Counted from the first letter of the stretch, positions 1 to 12,687 are shown. The stretch is 64,000 bases of DNA from Carettochelys insculpta (GCF_033958435.1 NC_134161.1:12338001-12402000); one strand, 5' to 3'. The notes: generated from the letters alone by a model not told the origin. A program made the numbers and translations.

Positions 1-197
1 AGAGAGAGATGCAAAGACCCCCAGCAAAGCTGAGAGCTGGGGGTGAAAGCACACACCAGGGATGTGGGAAAGTCATGGTCAAATCACTGCATTGCCTGAT
101 TCCGTCTTCAAGTCTACACTGCAGCTGTGCCGGCACAAGCCCCTTGTGCAGCAGAGGAAGGGGCTTTTCTATCTGTGTGGGACCACTGTCTCCCTAA
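1..197. other. Unannotated edge sequence
   Basis: Nothing recognisable. There is a short AG-rich start and no repeat end or credible exon before the palindromic element that begins at 198. Confidence 0.5.
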
Positions 198-894
198 GGC
201 TACGCACACTACGTTGAAGTAGCCTATTTCAACGTAAGAACATCGAAATAGGCTACCTCAATGCGTATCGTCTACATGTCCTCCAGGGCTGGTGCCATCT
301 ATGTTAAACGTCGAAGTAGTGACGGAGAACGTCGAAAGGAGCCACCCCGGAAGGAAATGCAGAGCGTCCACACACACAAGTGCTCCCGGTCGAAATAAGG
401 GGCCAGCAAAGCCCCAAGCCGCTCCCTTAAAGGGCCCCTCCCAGACACACACGGCCTGCACAGCACGAGATCCACAGAGCCGACAACCAGTTGCACACCC
501 CGGTTGCACACCCCGTGCACACAGCATGGACCCCCAGCTGCAGCAGCAGTAGCAGCAGCCAGAAGCCCTGGGCTAAGGGTTGCTGCACGCGGCTACCACA
601 AAGCCCCACAGGGGCTGGACAGAGCGTTTCTCAATCCCTCAGCCGATGGCCGCTGTGGACGACCCCGCTATTTCAACATAGCGGGACGCGGATTGTCTAT
701 ACACCCCCTACTTCGAAATTGAATGTTGAAGTAGGGCGCTATTCCCATCTTCGGATAGGAATAGCGATTTCGACGTCTCACCGCCTAACGTCAATTTCAA
801 CATTGAAATAGCTCACGGCACATGTAAACGCGATGTGTACTATTTAGACATTGTGCCGGCTACTTCGAAGTAGCCAGTTAGTGTAGATGCACCC
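198..894 (-). mobile_element. CpG-rich palindromic non-autonomous DNA element (copy 1)
   Basis: This 697 bp segment begins ggctacgcacactacg and ends in the approximate inverse, tagtgtagatgcaccc. It is full of short inverted CpG-containing blocks such as cttcgaagta and cgaagtag. The centre (about 520-660) is GC-rich and matches, in reverse complement, the centre of the element at 53799-54509. Both copies therefore belong to one family lying in opposite orientations. The retained CpGs suggest a fairly young family. No transposase is present, so it would be non-autonomous, and its superfamily cannot be decided from the sequence. Short open frames inside the core are shared between the copies, but I do not call them genes. 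Confidence 0.75.
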
Positions 895-1369
895 AAGTGA
901 CAGTAGATAAGTCAAGGGGAGCCAGCAGCTGAACTGGGTGCAAGGTAGGCAAAGCTCTGACACTCAGGGCTGTGTACTCTTCAAACCCTGAATGCTGCAT
1001 CTATGTTGATCGTTTTAAGCATAGACCAGACTTTGCTTGTGCTAACTAGCACATTTGCAGCACTGCTTGATCCCTTGGGTAGAATGAGACCACGTGGTTT
1101 AAAAACGAGGTAAGTGGTCTTGCTCCGTATATTTAATGATGTCAAAGCAATCAATACAGCAGGAAGTGGTGCTGAGTTCAAATGCAGTAGCCAACTTGTT
1201 TGCATATGTGGCTTGCCCTCCCCATCTAGGCAGGGCTTGAGGCGTATTTGGATGATGAGCATTTTCCACAAAACCTGCGCTCATTTGGGGAATCATTTGG
1301 GGTGGGTAATCTGTAGCCCATGGGTCACACGCAGCCCACTGCTGCCCCATCTATGACGGCTCTCCTGGC
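895..1369. other. Mostly unique sequence
   Basis: No gene is seen. Around 1003-1037 a stretch reading ttttaagcatagacca resembles the end of a palindromic element seen again near 37170-37200, so a DNA-element fragment may lie here. Confidence 0.4.
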
Positions 1370-1815
1370 TGCCCTCGTTCTCGCACACACCTTCTTGTGC
1401 ACAGGGTGCTAGAGTCCAGCAATGCCGACACTTCCCCCTCTCCCTCAGCACTTTCAGAGGAGCAATGAATCACCTGAGTCATGCCCCATTCCCGCTTGTC
1501 CCCCTCCCTCCCTGAGCTGGAACACTGCATGTCAGCTGTTCGTGGCATTCCACCTTCAGCAGAGATGGGGAGGAGCGGGGATGGGGCGTGATTTGTGCAC
1601 TCAAAGTGCTGAGAGGGAGGAGGAGGAGCAGACAAGTCAGGGCTCTGGTGTCTCAATGCCTGAGAGGCACAAGGGGGAGGGAAATAGCCGAGGGGGTTCG
1701 CAGGGCTGCAGTTGGAGCCCCAGCCATGAGCTGTTGAGGCCCACTGCAGTGCAGGGGGGCCACTCATGCAGCCCACCACTATTCAAAGTGGCTCATCCCT
1801 GCACTACGTGGCAGC
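1370..1815. mobile_element. GC-rich hAT-like non-autonomous element (copy 1)
   Basis: This region is related to 33615-34113. Both carry a central inverted block (ccctgagctggaa followed by a complementary gcattcca block), a purine-rich gaggaggaggagcag stretch, and an end that reads gcccaccactattcaaagtggctc-like sequence followed by catccctg. The right end, read on the minus strand, starts cagggatgagcc. This resembles the CAGGGATGGGCAA ends known for hAT-type elements. The left end is not clear. Open frames through it on both strands come from its GC bias. Confidence 0.6.
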
Positions 1816-3370
1816 TGAGAGGCTCCCAGTCCAGGTAAGCAGACTCGTGCTGGCAGGGCTTGCGCTCAGGTGCTTTGTGAAGGCTTGGGGTAGCCTGGAC
1901 CCAGAGCACAGGGTGGGCTTGAACGCAAGTGGCTAGCTGAGCCTCTGCTGTGGTCACAGCATCCATAACATCCTACAGTTCTTCAACCTCTCCTTTCCTC
2001 GAGCCCTCTGTTGTCACCTGTTCACCATTAACAAGTGCAGAAGCAACTTCATGGGGCACAGACATGTTGGCCTGGCAGGATGAGACCCATAGACGTCCCA
2101 GCTTCAAACAACAGAGGGCTTTGCTTGCCCCCCTCCCCACCCAATGCACCTTCTTGATTATCAGCCTAGCAACAAGGAGCTGTATGTTGTGGAGCACCCA
2201 AGAGAAAGGAAGGAGTGTTGCTGAGGGAGTGGCGGATCAGAAGGGATGGCGGATCAGAGGGCCAAGCTTAGTTCATTGGGATTTACTGGCATTTGGAGGC
2301 AAAAAGCAGCATCAAACTCCTTTCAGGTCTTTCTTACTTCAGCCCATGGTGGTGGGGAGAGAGAGAGAGAAAAAATAAACTCTGGAAAAATCCTGTAAAG
2401 CCTGCACAGTTCTCCCTTGATGCACTGTTAAAAGAGATGTTATTCCAAGGGGACCTCACCAATCCATACAATCAATGCTCTGGCACTTTAGTGGCAAAAC
2501 AACTCAATAGCCTCAATTGACTGAGTAAAATTCTATCATTTTACCACTAAACAGAAAGAGGAAGAAAATGAACGGCTCACTTTGCATTTCCCTTCTCTCA
2601 CTCTCCAGGCATGGGTTTTTGCACTGCAGTCCTCTGGGCCAGATGAGCTGACGCCTCATCAGATAGAGAAAAATGAGATTATCTATATCCCACCCACACG
2701 CCTCATCTACTCTGTCAACCCTTCTCCCCACTCCTCCCCACACACAAAGACAAGTTCAGAAGCGTGTGAAACCGGCATCTTCTGCTAGGAGCCTCGATTG
2801 CCTCCTCCCATCAGAGGAAGATGATGAGGAGACAGGATGTGATTAAAGATGGGACGCTGGGTAATTGGCAAGAACTTTTCAGAGGTGTTGTTCTAGATAG
2901 GTCACTGGGTGGTTTAACCTGAAGGGCTCATTTTTTATTCTAAGTGTGCATGTGCCCCGCTCTTCCTCATCAGCCAAGGAGTTCTGAGATCTTGAAGCAC
3001 CACATGTTTCTCTCTCCTCTTGATTGGGCTCAGAGGCTCTTGGAGAGCTTCTGTTCAAGGCAGAATTCTGGAAGGTCTGTTTTCTCCAGGAGGGTGTGAT
3101 GGCAGGTGTGGAAACTTCAGAGCTTTTTGTGGAATCAGAAAATAATCATCTCTAAAATGATTTTCTGTCTTCTCTTATGTACATCATTAGGAGCATGCCT
3201 GAGATCTCTGTACTTCAGCATCTCCCCTCACTGTAGCTTCTGGGTCCCTCATCAACATTTATCAGTTTATCTTCACAAAAGCCCTTTGAAGCAGAGAAAA
3301 GAAATTCCCTCTAGCAATCAGGGCACTGGCCTGGGAGGAAGAGCTCGTACACCTGGTTTCTAGTCTATTA
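1816..3370. other. Unique sequence, no gene seen
   Basis: There is a short (ga)n run near 2357 and otherwise nothing recognised. Open frames of up to 142 codons overlap each other on both strands and show no family resemblance. Confidence 0.45.
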
Positions 3371-3569
3371 TTTCACCAAGAGAATGTTAAAGCACTGGAA
3401 TGTGATACCTGGAGAGGTGGTGGAATCTCCTTCCTTAGAGGTTTTTAAGTCCTGGCTTGACTAAGTCCTGGCTGGGATGGTTTAGTTGGGGTTGATCCTG
3501 CTCTGGGCAGGGGCTGTGCTTGGTGACCTCCTGAGGTCCCATCCAGTCCTGGGATTCTAGGATTCTAGG
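3371..3569 (+). mobile_element. CR1 LINE 3' end
   Basis: Plus-strand CR1 tail. It reads through 'aagcactggaatgtgatacc', the last conserved stretch of the reverse-transcriptase C-terminus (WN.LP.EVV...SLEVFKSWL). It then passes the conserved 'ggtgacctcctgaggtccc' block and ends in two gattctag units, the usual CR1 3' octamer repeat. The 5' part is missing, as is normal for CR1 copies. Confidence 0.88.
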
Positions 3570-4554
3570 CTCTGCCCTGTGATCTCTTTTAAGTCTCTTC
3601 ACCTTGCCCTTTTTTCTTGCCTTGCCTATTTAGAGGGTAGCAGAGTGATCTCAGCTAGGGCCCACAGATGCTACCATAAGGGCTGGATAATGTCCCCACC
3701 AGCACCTGAGAAGTTGTATATCCAACCAACATTAGGGCCTGGGCTTCCATTCTGAAACAGCCTTTTGGGGGGGCAGAGGTGACTTAAAAACAAGTGTGGA
3801 CCTTGGGCAGCTGAGTAACATTGGCAGACGCTGGGCACAGTGCTGGCAGGAGCCATGCAAGCGACACCCTCCCAGGTCTGCCAGACCAGCCTGGGTCTCT
3901 CTCCAAGGCCTCCACTCCCCGAGCCCCCACAGGCTATTCCAGTCCTGTTCCCCCAGGCATCTCCACTCGCATACTCTGGTTCTATAGCACGTGCTCCTAA
4001 GGGCTTTGTCCGGATTGACAGCACCCCTCTGCTGCCTGCCATATCTCCCCCAAACAGCTCTGTCTGTGCGCTTCACTGCTATCCTGAAGCACACCTGCTT
4101 TTCCAGTCCTAACTCCCCAGAGCTGACTCTGCCAGGGTGCCTCAGTCTGATTCCTGACCTATAGCACCGCCTATTACAGCTGCTGCTTTACCTCGCACCG
4201 CTCTGGAGGGGTGGCTCACTTCTAGCCAGCAGCATCCCCTGCTATTCCAGCTCTGTTCTCTGACACAGCTCTGCCAATTAGGAGCAGGTGGGCCTGGCTG
4301 GGGATGGAATTTTGTTTGAGTCAATGCACCAAAGCCAAACTGTCTCTCTCTGCTGAGGGACTGAATTGACTTCTAAAGTCTCTTCTGTTCAAGACAGTAC
4401 CTGGCAGGACTTCTAATCACAGCCAATTGATATTCTAGTGAGCAGCTTTGGAAAATAATCTGCAAACAAGAAGCTGCAGGCTATAAAAGTCTCCCTGCTC
4501 TCCTTTGCTTTAGAGCGCAGCTTAATAAAAACACAACACAAACTAAGGGATGAA
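3570..4554. other. Unique sequence, no gene seen
   Basis: No supported exon or repeat. Frames of up to 123 codons exist on both strands but overlap one another and have no recognisable domains. Confidence 0.4.
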
Positions 4555-4715
4555 ACTGTATTACTTGGAGCTGGTCGGGAATTTTTCCATGAAACTTTGC
4601 TGTTTTTTCTGAGAAAACGATGGTTCCTCAGGACTGAAACTTTCACAGAAATGCATCAGTTTCAGCACAGATTTTGGTGCAAAGTTTTCCTGGAGTCTGT
4701 GATGGATTTTTGAGC
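4555..4715. repeat. Old AT-rich dispersed repeat
   Basis: It begins gagctggtcgggaattttt and continues with runs such as gaaactttc and aaagttttcc. Similar wording (ctggtcaaaaa, gaaatttgg, aaaagttttc) recurs at 52640-52940 and, more weakly, at 15200-15300, which suggests a decayed dispersed family. The class is unknown. Confidence 0.35.
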
Positions 4716-4778
4716 CAAGACCAGAGAGAGAGGGGTGGAGGGCAGGCAGTCCAGAATGGCCAACAATTGGCTGGTGGG

Positions 4779-4976
4779 CAGTGTTCCCTCTAATTTTTTT
4801 CCATCCATGGGTGGAATAATTTTTGTTATGTGCATCAAGGTATGTGAAGATGTGCACCCTTAATACACATCCAAGCTGCCCACAGTGGGTGGCTGTGGGT
4901 GCTCTGCTAATCAACTGCATAGCACCTGAATCTCTCCCAGGTGGCTGCTTAAGTGCTCAGCTTACAGGGAAAACTG
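4779..4976 (+). mobile_element. hAT-like non-autonomous element, CAGTGTTCCC family
   Basis: Full-length, 198 bp. It starts cagtgttccctctaattt and ends cttacagggaaaactg, giving inverted ends of about 15 bp. The body carries the family landmarks: ccatccatgggtggaata, ttgttatgtgca, and aagtgctcagcttac before the right end. Eight copies of the family are seen in the window. It has no coding capacity. Flanking 8 bp target copies are not convincing here (4 of 8), but they are good in two sister copies. Confidence 0.8.
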
Positions 4977-5813
4977 GAGGGAGGGGAACTTGCGTGGGAT
5001 GTCAAAGATGCAGGTTGAAGTTACTACACTAAATTGTCATGACTAACAGCAGGGACTTGAATATGGGTCTGTGACTGCCTGGGTGAGTTCCCTCACCGTG
5101 GCACCGTCATCTCTTCCAGGACATGCCTCTCTCGTTTTTTCATTCGGAAAGCTCTCGTTGTTGGTGCACCCCCAAAGGAAAACAAAATGCTGCACCATTA
5201 GGTTATTTTTTCATGAAATGGAATTCTTGTTATCTGGCCATCCACACACAGCCCTTTGCTCTGCCACGCCGTCCCTTTAAGAGCGCGATTAATTGGTTTA
5301 CCACGAGAACACTGTCTACTGGGAACATAGGCCCTTCCTTTGCTGACAAGGCCCTCTTCTTCTGTCAGGATCTGGCAGGACAGTAGAGAAAAGCAAGTCA
5401 GGAGGTAAAGATCCCTGGAGTCATGCCGTCCCCAAAGTAACAATCAATATTAAGAAGGATTTTGGCGAACCTCCAGCAGCCAACACAAACACAAGCCCCA
5501 CTCATTCATCTCAGGACCAGACAGGCTGGCCACTGGCAGACTCCAAAAGGCCTGGAATACATTTGTCACAGAAAAAGCCACTAGTCTGGGAAAACACGCT
5601 GACGTTGACCTCAGATGTTTACCTGAGACAACTGTCAAATGCTGAACAAGCTTCCTGTAACGGGGAGAGGGACCACTGGGATGCCATCAGCACTCACAAG
5701 AGTCACGAGGATTGTTTCGCTCTTGCCTTCCTAGGGGCAGGATCCAGCCTTCACACAACCAGGTACTGCCCCAGCAGCAACCTCATTTGAGGATCTCAAA
5801 GCTCTTTAAATAT
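4977..5813. other. Unique sequence, no gene seen
   Basis: Nothing recognised apart from ordinary AT-rich sequence. No frame could be tied to a protein family. Confidence 0.4.
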
Positions 5814-5935
5814 ATATTTGCATCAACCCTATGGAAAGTAAATGATCATCACCCTTATTGTATGGGGAAACTGAGGCACAGAAGCATGACTTGATTGGTC
5901 CCAAGCTACACAGACACTTTGAGGCAGAGCTTAGT
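5814..5935 (+). repeat. MIR/Core-SINE-like fragment
   Basis: It contains 'tatggggaaactgaggcaca' followed by 'ttgattggtcccaagctaca', matching the well-known 3' portion of MIR-type SINEs (gaggaaactgaggcacagagag...ggtcacac). Confidence 0.6.
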
Positions 5936-6090
5936 GTCCGACCTGCTGTTGTTATTTGTATAGTGATAGCAGCAAGCAGCTCAATGCATGGATGTGGACT
6001 GTACGCACACAGAACAAAGCCTCAAATCTCTCATTTCACGGCACATCAAAAGCAGCTGCAGGTATAACCAGCTTTCCACTAATGTGACCA

Positions 6091-6240
6091 ACGATCCCTG
6101 TAAATTGTGTGGCCACCCAGCTGATTAGCAGAGCACCCGCCGTTAGATTTTGTGGTGTTATGGATGGTGCACATCACACATGCCCTGGTGCACAGAACAT
6201 TTATTCTGCACATGGATGGAAAAGATTAGAGAGAGCATTC
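6091..6240 (-). mobile_element. hAT-like CAGTGTTCCC family, decayed copy
   Basis: Minus-strand copy. It carries ggccacccagctgattagca, a gtgcacagaacatttattct block and a right end at about gaaaagattagagagagca. The inverted ends are degraded, which suggests this is an older copy. Confidence 0.7.
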
Positions 6241-8143
6241 CATTGGAGAACTCACATATATGAATGGGGCTCAGGACTATGGTGACAGATGCTGGTGTAA
6301 AAACCAGCCTGGGAAGACATTAACAGCGCATAGGAAAAACAACCAGCATATTTCTCACAGCTCTGTTTAACAGGATTCTATGGAACATAATCCCCCTCTT
6401 GCAGAAAGACAGCACAGGGCTGTGGCGGTACTTTAAGCCCACCTAAGCCTGAGTTTGAGAACCGAAGTGGGACCTGAACAGGGGAGAACTTCCCTGCACA
6501 GGAGAGAATTTCACTGAAAGTCATTACCAGAGGATCCCTCCCTTTGCCTTCCCTTGTTCTCTGTTGCTTTATGCAAAGATCGCAAGCTATTCAGGGGCTT
6601 TATCTTTCCTGTGCTCTTTCAAGTGCTTAGCACACATATGGGTGCTGTAAAAAAAGGCAATAGAATAACACAGTGCTTTGTAACCAGCTTCTTTATCAGA
6701 GCGTTCACTATCCTTAGACACACGCACACGGGGAATTATTCAGGGCTACCCCTGAAAATGTAGTCACCTCTGGGGAGGAACGCTACTGCTCCTTAACAAC
6801 CCACAGGAACACTACTCAACTTTTGAAAAGGACACTGTATCCAGCTGGCCTAGCTGGAAGCGGTGTGGGAGGGGCTTTCACTCAGAAAGCAGGTGTGTTA
6901 AAACAGGTGAAGCCCACCTGCCACACCCTCAAGTAACCATGTGAGCTGTAGTCTGGCCCAGAGCCCAGGAGCTGGCTTCAGGGTGTGTCTTCACTGCATT
7001 TGGAGGTGGGGATTGCAGTCCATGTACACACAACGAAACCAGCTTTGAATGAGCTAGCTCATTGAAAAGAGCAATGAAGCCAGAGAAGGTCGGGCAGAGA
7101 TATGGGCTAAATGTGTGAGCACATACCCAGAGCCTGTGGCTAGACTGTGCCACGGTCCATGTTACCACGGCTATTTTCAGCAAGCTGGCTCAATCCAAGC
7201 TGTCTTGGATATGTTGATGAGTACTGCAGTCCCTCCTCCTGCGGGGAGGTGCACCGCCAAGGTCAGAAGACATGGGTTTGGAATGACCCCGCCATCTTAG
7301 TGCCTGACACGGGAAAGGTGGGGATAGGGAGTAGATGGCCACCAACAGCTAACTCAGAGACGTGGCTGTGGAGTCAATGGGAGGGGAACATACCCAGCAC
7401 CTCCTTTCATCAAGCCCTAAGGCAGGGAAGATATTCAAGTGCCACCACACAAAAGCACTCACCTGCATGGCCCTGCCGAGAAACCACTGAAACAGCGTCC
7501 CTGTGCGACTGCTCACCCCAGTCAACAGATAGTGAACAGAAAGCCACTGCAATGGTTTTGCATAATTTTTGCTCTTCTGGAAAATATATTTGCTCCCATT
7601 GAATATGGTCTTTGGGGAGCAATTTCAGTGGATTCATTTCACGCAGGGAATTAACCTGCCTCCTTTAATAGGACATCCTTATGTGGTGTCAGGCCTTACC
7701 ATTACATTGCATACTGGATGCTGGAGCACCAGCAATAAACTTTCTGGCCTAGCTCTGTGTACACTGAGCAGAGAGTGTGGCTAGGACAGAAGACCTGGCA
7801 GCCTTTGAAAATAATGGCTCAATCATTTCTAAACGCCATGGCTAATTATGGTTGCCACCTGACTGGCGGGTTCTCCTGAAGCAAAGCTCTTCTAGATTTA
7901 CAGAACTAACTAGGCGGCGGCTGGAGTTTTGCCTGGTTCAGATCCTTCCAGGGCTCTTTGACTGATGCAAAACACAGCAGCTCTGAGGCAAGCAGTAGGT
8001 ATGTAAATGGAACTCACGACTTTTACAGCCCATCTCTCTCTCACTTGAGGCAGGACTATTTGCCTGTGTTTTGTTTACCCTTATGGCAGGTGTCTCCCTC
8101 TCTCTCGTATGGAATCTGTTTTGCAGGTTAATTCAGGGATGGA
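6241..8143. other. Unique sequence, no gene seen
   Basis: About 1.9 kb with no repeat or exon that I can support. An open frame of 151 codons (7147-7602, plus) has no recognisable domain, no plausible promoter context and antisense frames of similar size. Confidence 0.4.
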
Positions 8144-8370
8144 CGTTCATGACCGAGTGGCCATCCTTCATTTCCATGGGCCACAGCAGCCTGCGGCCCC
8201 CTGGGGCTCCACCTGTGACCCCGCAACCCCCCTCCATGTGTCTCACTCCCCCATGCACCTCTCGTGCATCCCCACACTGACCTCATCCTTCAGCTCTCTG
8301 CCAGCACTTCCAGTGTGTGCCTATCACCTGATTTGTGCTCCGTCCCCACTCTTCCCTGTTCCTCCTAGAG
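8144..8370 (+). mobile_element. GC-rich hAT-like element, partial (copy 2)
   Basis: It starts cagggatggacgttcatg, a hAT-like CAGGGATGGGCAA end, and continues with 'ctggggctccacctgtgacc' and 'cacctgatttgtgctcc', blocks shared with 33615-34113. The right half and right end are missing. Confidence 0.55.
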
Positions 8371-10496
8371 CCTTAGGCTTAGGAAATGCGGGACTCTGGT
8401 GCCTTGACATGTGACAGGCACGTGTAAGAGAGAGGCAGACAGGGGTTGTTCAGGACAGGTGGAGCCCAGGTGGGCTGCAGGGTGCCCCGCACTAGGTTAA
8501 TTGGTCTCCTCTTGGAAAGAGAAGGGTCCAGATGTATCCTTGCCCTGCAATCCATTGGCACCAAGCAGGCTGACCGGAACAGGCCCATGGCACCTTGACG
8601 TAAGCCAGCAGGGACCTCCTTGCCATTGATCCAAGCAAGTTAACAGTCACACCTGCCCACCATGTTCAGAAGCTCTAAATCAGGCACTATGCAATCATGA
8701 GACGGGCTTAAAAAGCCATGACAGGTTTTAAATGTGTGTTTCTTGTTTTGTACCTTCTAGGATCATGTGTCCCTCCTTTGTCCATGACCCACAAGGGCTA
8801 GAAACTTAGTGGGTCTCTTGAAATGAAAACAAATTCTCAATAATCCCACGATCCGAGGAGCACAGGTCCTGAAGAGGAAAACAGCCAACACCCATCGTAC
8901 AACAAAGAGCCTCCACCAACTGGAAAGGGAGGAGATACATGCCAGGATTCTCTCTCTGTCCCTGTGCTGGCATCAGTGCCAGTGCAGGGGTGAAACTGGC
9001 CGTACAGTCTCTTCCCCGTTAATGGCCATATAGCTTCAGGCACCGTGTCACTCATTTTCCCCCGAGGCTGGGATCAGTTTGAAGTTTCTTAAAAGTGGTT
9101 TCCCTGGGGCCAATGGAATCCCAGCTAGCGTCCCTCCAGCACGTTCCTGAGTGTGTGTTCCCTGCTGGGGTAAAGGCACGCCCTTTCACACAGCAGAATA
9201 TTTCCACTTGAGAAAAGAGGGACCCAGATCCCGCCATCTAATCCATGCACTCTGCTCCCTGGGATTGGGCAGAATGCCACTGAATTCAATCCCTATGAAC
9301 TGCAATAGTCCCTCCATGGCGGGTCACATTGCAGTGCCAGGCCCATGCTCTGCAGCCAGAGACTCCGACCTACTCTGCCAATGAATCAAATAGAATCTCA
9401 GAATATTTGCTAAGATCCACGGCGGGGGGGGTAACTTCTGGGGAGTAGGGATTGCTTTTTTGGCCACCCCAACAAAACTCTGTTTTGTTGCTATAGTACC
9501 CCTTGCCCCAGTGATTTATAAACAAAGAAGTCCTACCACCCACATGTACATCCATACCGCACCCTTGCCTAAAGCAGAGTAAACGAGACAAAGAGGTCAC
9601 AGCCAAGCGATGCATTTGGGGTCACCCAGCAAGGCAGAATCAAAACTAGGAATAGAAACTAGAGGTGAAATTCTGGCCTTCCGGAAGTTAACTGCAAAAC
9701 TCCCATTAACTTCAATAAGGCCAGGAAAATCAGTCACCCCAGGACCTCCAAATCCTGGTCCTTCCTGCTCTAACCACTAGGCCCCATAACCCGCTACTGT
9801 GGTCCAGGCAGATTTTGCTTCTGATGTGAAGGCCTCCTTAGGCCTTCCCACCTTTGTCAGAGCTCTAAGAAGCTAAGCAACCCACCTGTTTCCTATTCAA
9901 TTCTGACTCCATGCCTGATTTAGCATCTGACAAATGCCACCGATTAATTTCTATCCTTTCCCCTACCTTGGGTGCTGCTGGCATTTTGATATTTCCCTGT
10001 GAGATTAGCCTTCATGTAATGGATTTCCCCCCCTCTTTTGGGGTGGTATTTTTTTTTCTTTTGGTCTATTTGCTTCACCTGGTCAGTCTCTAAACTCCAC
10101 CAACTCCAGGCGTGTTCCCGATGCAAGATGGATCGTCTGGAGACTCATGATGCATCTTTCTTTACACTTCACCTCTTTCCTCCACGAATGAGAAATAGGT
10201 TTTTCCCTCATCCATCATAAGTCAGCGTGACAAGGCTGTCACTCTTAAACACCGCAACACTGTATCATCCTCCTCACCCTCCTCCTCCTCCCCGTCCTGC
10301 TTCACTGAACAGCCTTGCTGTCCTAGGAGCATCTGGGACCTTTCAAAAGAGCATTAGGTTGAACCAGTATTTGGCAACAAAAACAACAACATAAAAAGTT
10401 ATTTCCTAACTCCTTTTTTTCCCCTCATTGTCTCACTCCCTGAGCTGCACCTGGAAAACAGCCCACCAGCATTAGGGAAGGGTAAGAGAGGAGAAG
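8371..10496. other. Mostly unique sequence
   Basis: No gene supported. At 9600-9790 the wording 'ggggtcacccagcaaggcag' and 'ctctaaccactaggcccc' resembles the body of a MIR-type SINE, weakly. There is a poly-pyrimidine stretch near 10270 (ctcctcaccctcctcctcc). Confidence 0.4.
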
Positions 10497-10560
10497 AACT
10501 GAATCATTTTGCAAATGGAGAAACTGAGGCACACGGTGCCAATGTGACTCTCCCCTTATT
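10497..10560 (+). repeat. MIR/Core-SINE-like fragment
   Basis: It contains 'tttgcaaatggagaaactga' followed by ggcaca, the typical MIR 3' block. The fragment is short. Confidence 0.5.
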
Positions 10561-10770
10561 GAGGGCTGGGAATGAACCTCCGAAGTTCCTGGCTTCCTGG
10601 ACTGTGTGTAGTCAATCCTACCCCACTGCTTTTCTCTCAGGTGCAAAATGGACATGAGCATCACAGCTGATTCCATGAACCAGCAGTTGCAAAAGGAATC
10701 TAATCCTGGCAGGAAAAACATTAAAAGATTCCAAGTTTTGACTAAAAGTTATGCAGAGCATAATGAGACC

Positions 10771-10950
10771 AAGTGATTGGAAGTCAGACTCCTGGGTTCT
10801 GTTCTCAGTTTTGCCATTCCTTTGGGCTGGACTTCCAGCAAGCTCCCAGCCCTAGTAGCTCAATTTTCTCATCTGCAAAATGGGGTTTAGGCCTATCACT
10901 GAAGGAAGGTCACGAGAGTCAAAATGCTTTAAGACTCTCAAATGAAAGGC
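10771..10950 (+). repeat. MIR/Core-SINE-like fragment
   Basis: It carries 'agactcctgggttctgttct' and, further on, 'tctcatctgcaaaatggggt', the order found in plus-strand MIR-type SINEs. Confidence 0.6.
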
Positions 10951-11040
10951 CCTATATATGAGTGCCAGCAGCACAGAGTGAATGACAGATTTGTTGGCAT
11001 GCTGACTGCTCTGAGCACTTTTTTTAAAGTTTCCAGTCAA

Positions 11041-11392
11041 ACAACATTTTTGATTAATCAAAAAGCAAACAAAAATACTAGCTCATAGTCAAACAAAATG
11101 CTTCGTTTTGACAAAAGCTAACCATTTTGTTTCAGTTTTGATCCTTTTGTTTTATTTTGTTTTAGGGCATATTTAGAATACATTTGGTAATTTTGAAACA
11201 AAGTCATTTTGAACAAAAAAATAAAAAACACTGGAGTCAGGGGGAGAATTTTGCTACCCTTCTTCCCAGCACCTCAAAATGAAAAATTTGGGAAAACTGA
11301 CACAAATTTGCAAAACATTTTGGTACCACTGAATCTGCCTTTCTCACTGCAAAAAAGGATTTGGGCACAAAGTTGTGTTAGGTTCAATACTG
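11041..11392. other. AT-rich sequence, possibly an old repeat
   Basis: Rich in ttttgttt and caaaatg runs. No class can be assigned and no gene is seen. Confidence 0.3.
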
Positions 11393-11716
11393 CAGACTGA
11401 ACCTCTCTAGTCTGGCACTCTCTCATCCAGCAACATCTGTGGTCTGGCATGATTTCAGTTAGCTGGATAGCCATTTATCATAGGTTTGGCCAAGTTTCAC
11501 ATGGTCCTGTAAGTTTCTTTCAGGCTCCCATCTGGGGTCTCAGTGTTCTGTGCTGTTATTTAGCTGTAATTCACCCCAAATGTCTTCTCAGAGCCCACTA
11601 AGCAGCAGGAGTGTTGGTAATGCTGATAGACAACACTGACCTCTCATGGGCCAGCAAATTCTCTTGTCTGGCACCAATTAGGTCCCAAGAGTGCCCAATG
11701 AGAGAGGTTCAACCTG
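11393..11716. mobile_element. Mariner/Tigger-like non-autonomous element (GGTTGAACC ends)
   Basis: The left end is cagactgaacctctctagtc and the right end is gagagaggttcaacctg, so the ends are inverted copies of a CAGGTTGAACCTCTCTA consensus. Both ends are followed outward by the same five bases, TACTG (11388-11392 and 11717-11721). That fits a target duplication containing TA. Internal 'gtctggca' blocks are repeated near both ends. There is no transposase. The Tigger/mariner label comes from recall of similar ends and is uncertain. Confidence 0.65.
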
Positions 11717-11721
11717 TACTG

Positions 11722-12283
11722 AAAGAATCATCTGGTTTTGCAGAATCATCTTTTCCCTTCCTACTCCTAGTGCGCATATTTCCAAAACCACACCTCCCCG
11801 GACTTCCACCTCAGTCCATGTTCATTGAAAGAGGTGCATGACCTGGTCTAGTTTATAGTTGCATAAAGGAACATGACCTTTGTTGCAAAACAATGAGTGC
11901 AACCCAGAAACAAGCATGTTTGCATGAACAGCTGCAAACCAAAGCCACTCAACTGTGGTCGGTCAGAAGAGAGCTAAAGGTGAGGTTGTGCTGACAGGAC
12001 TGGATTGAACTTTGCACAAAGAGCCTTCAAATTTCAGGTACCTTAGCTTTTGGGACTCCAGCTTTGGACATGCAGGTGAAATTGGGCCCTGCTGATTTAA
12101 CTGGGACCAGCACATCACTCTGTGAGCCAAAGTGGCAGAGACTTTGAACGCCAGTTGCTCCCGTTGGCTTTAGTTTGAGTTACGGGAAGTCATCTTGTCA
12201 GGTACTCATACGCACAGTGCCATACTCTCTGTGCACCACAGTGACCCGTGCATTTTAACCTACCCCTGTCAAGTACGGAGGGG
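11722..12283. other. Unique sequence, no gene seen
   Basis: No recognised feature. Confidence 0.4.
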
Positions 12284-12410
12284 TTTGTGTCCATTTTATA
12301 GATGGAAAACTGAGGCATAAAGTAGCTTACATGACTTGTTCAAGGTCACACAGGAAGCTGAGCTGAAAATGAATCCAGGTCTCAAGTTCCAGCCCACTAG
12401 ATCTGCCCCC
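12284..12410 (+). repeat. MIR/Core-SINE-like fragment
   Basis: A good match to the MIR 3' half: 'ttttatagatggaaaactga' then ggcataaag, followed by 'ttcaaggtcacacaggaagc' and a 'ccaggtctcaagttccagcc' block. Confidence 0.75.
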
Positions 12411-12687
12411 TCTTACTCTGGGCTCCCCCAAAAAGGAGCATCTCAAAAGGACAGCGAACTTTTAAAAATCCAGTACTCACAGTCTCATTGTCAGTTTCCC
12501 TGACTCAGAAAAGGAGATAATAGATCAGAATTGTTTGGGGGAAAAAAAAAACCTGTTTACCAAAAATATGACATTTTAATGAAAAACATCATAAATTCTG
12601 ACCTGCTCCAATAATTGACCCCCCTGTGCAAGAGAGCAGCCAGGCTGCTTAATTCATGAATGCTCTGAGGTCCATCATTGCAATAAC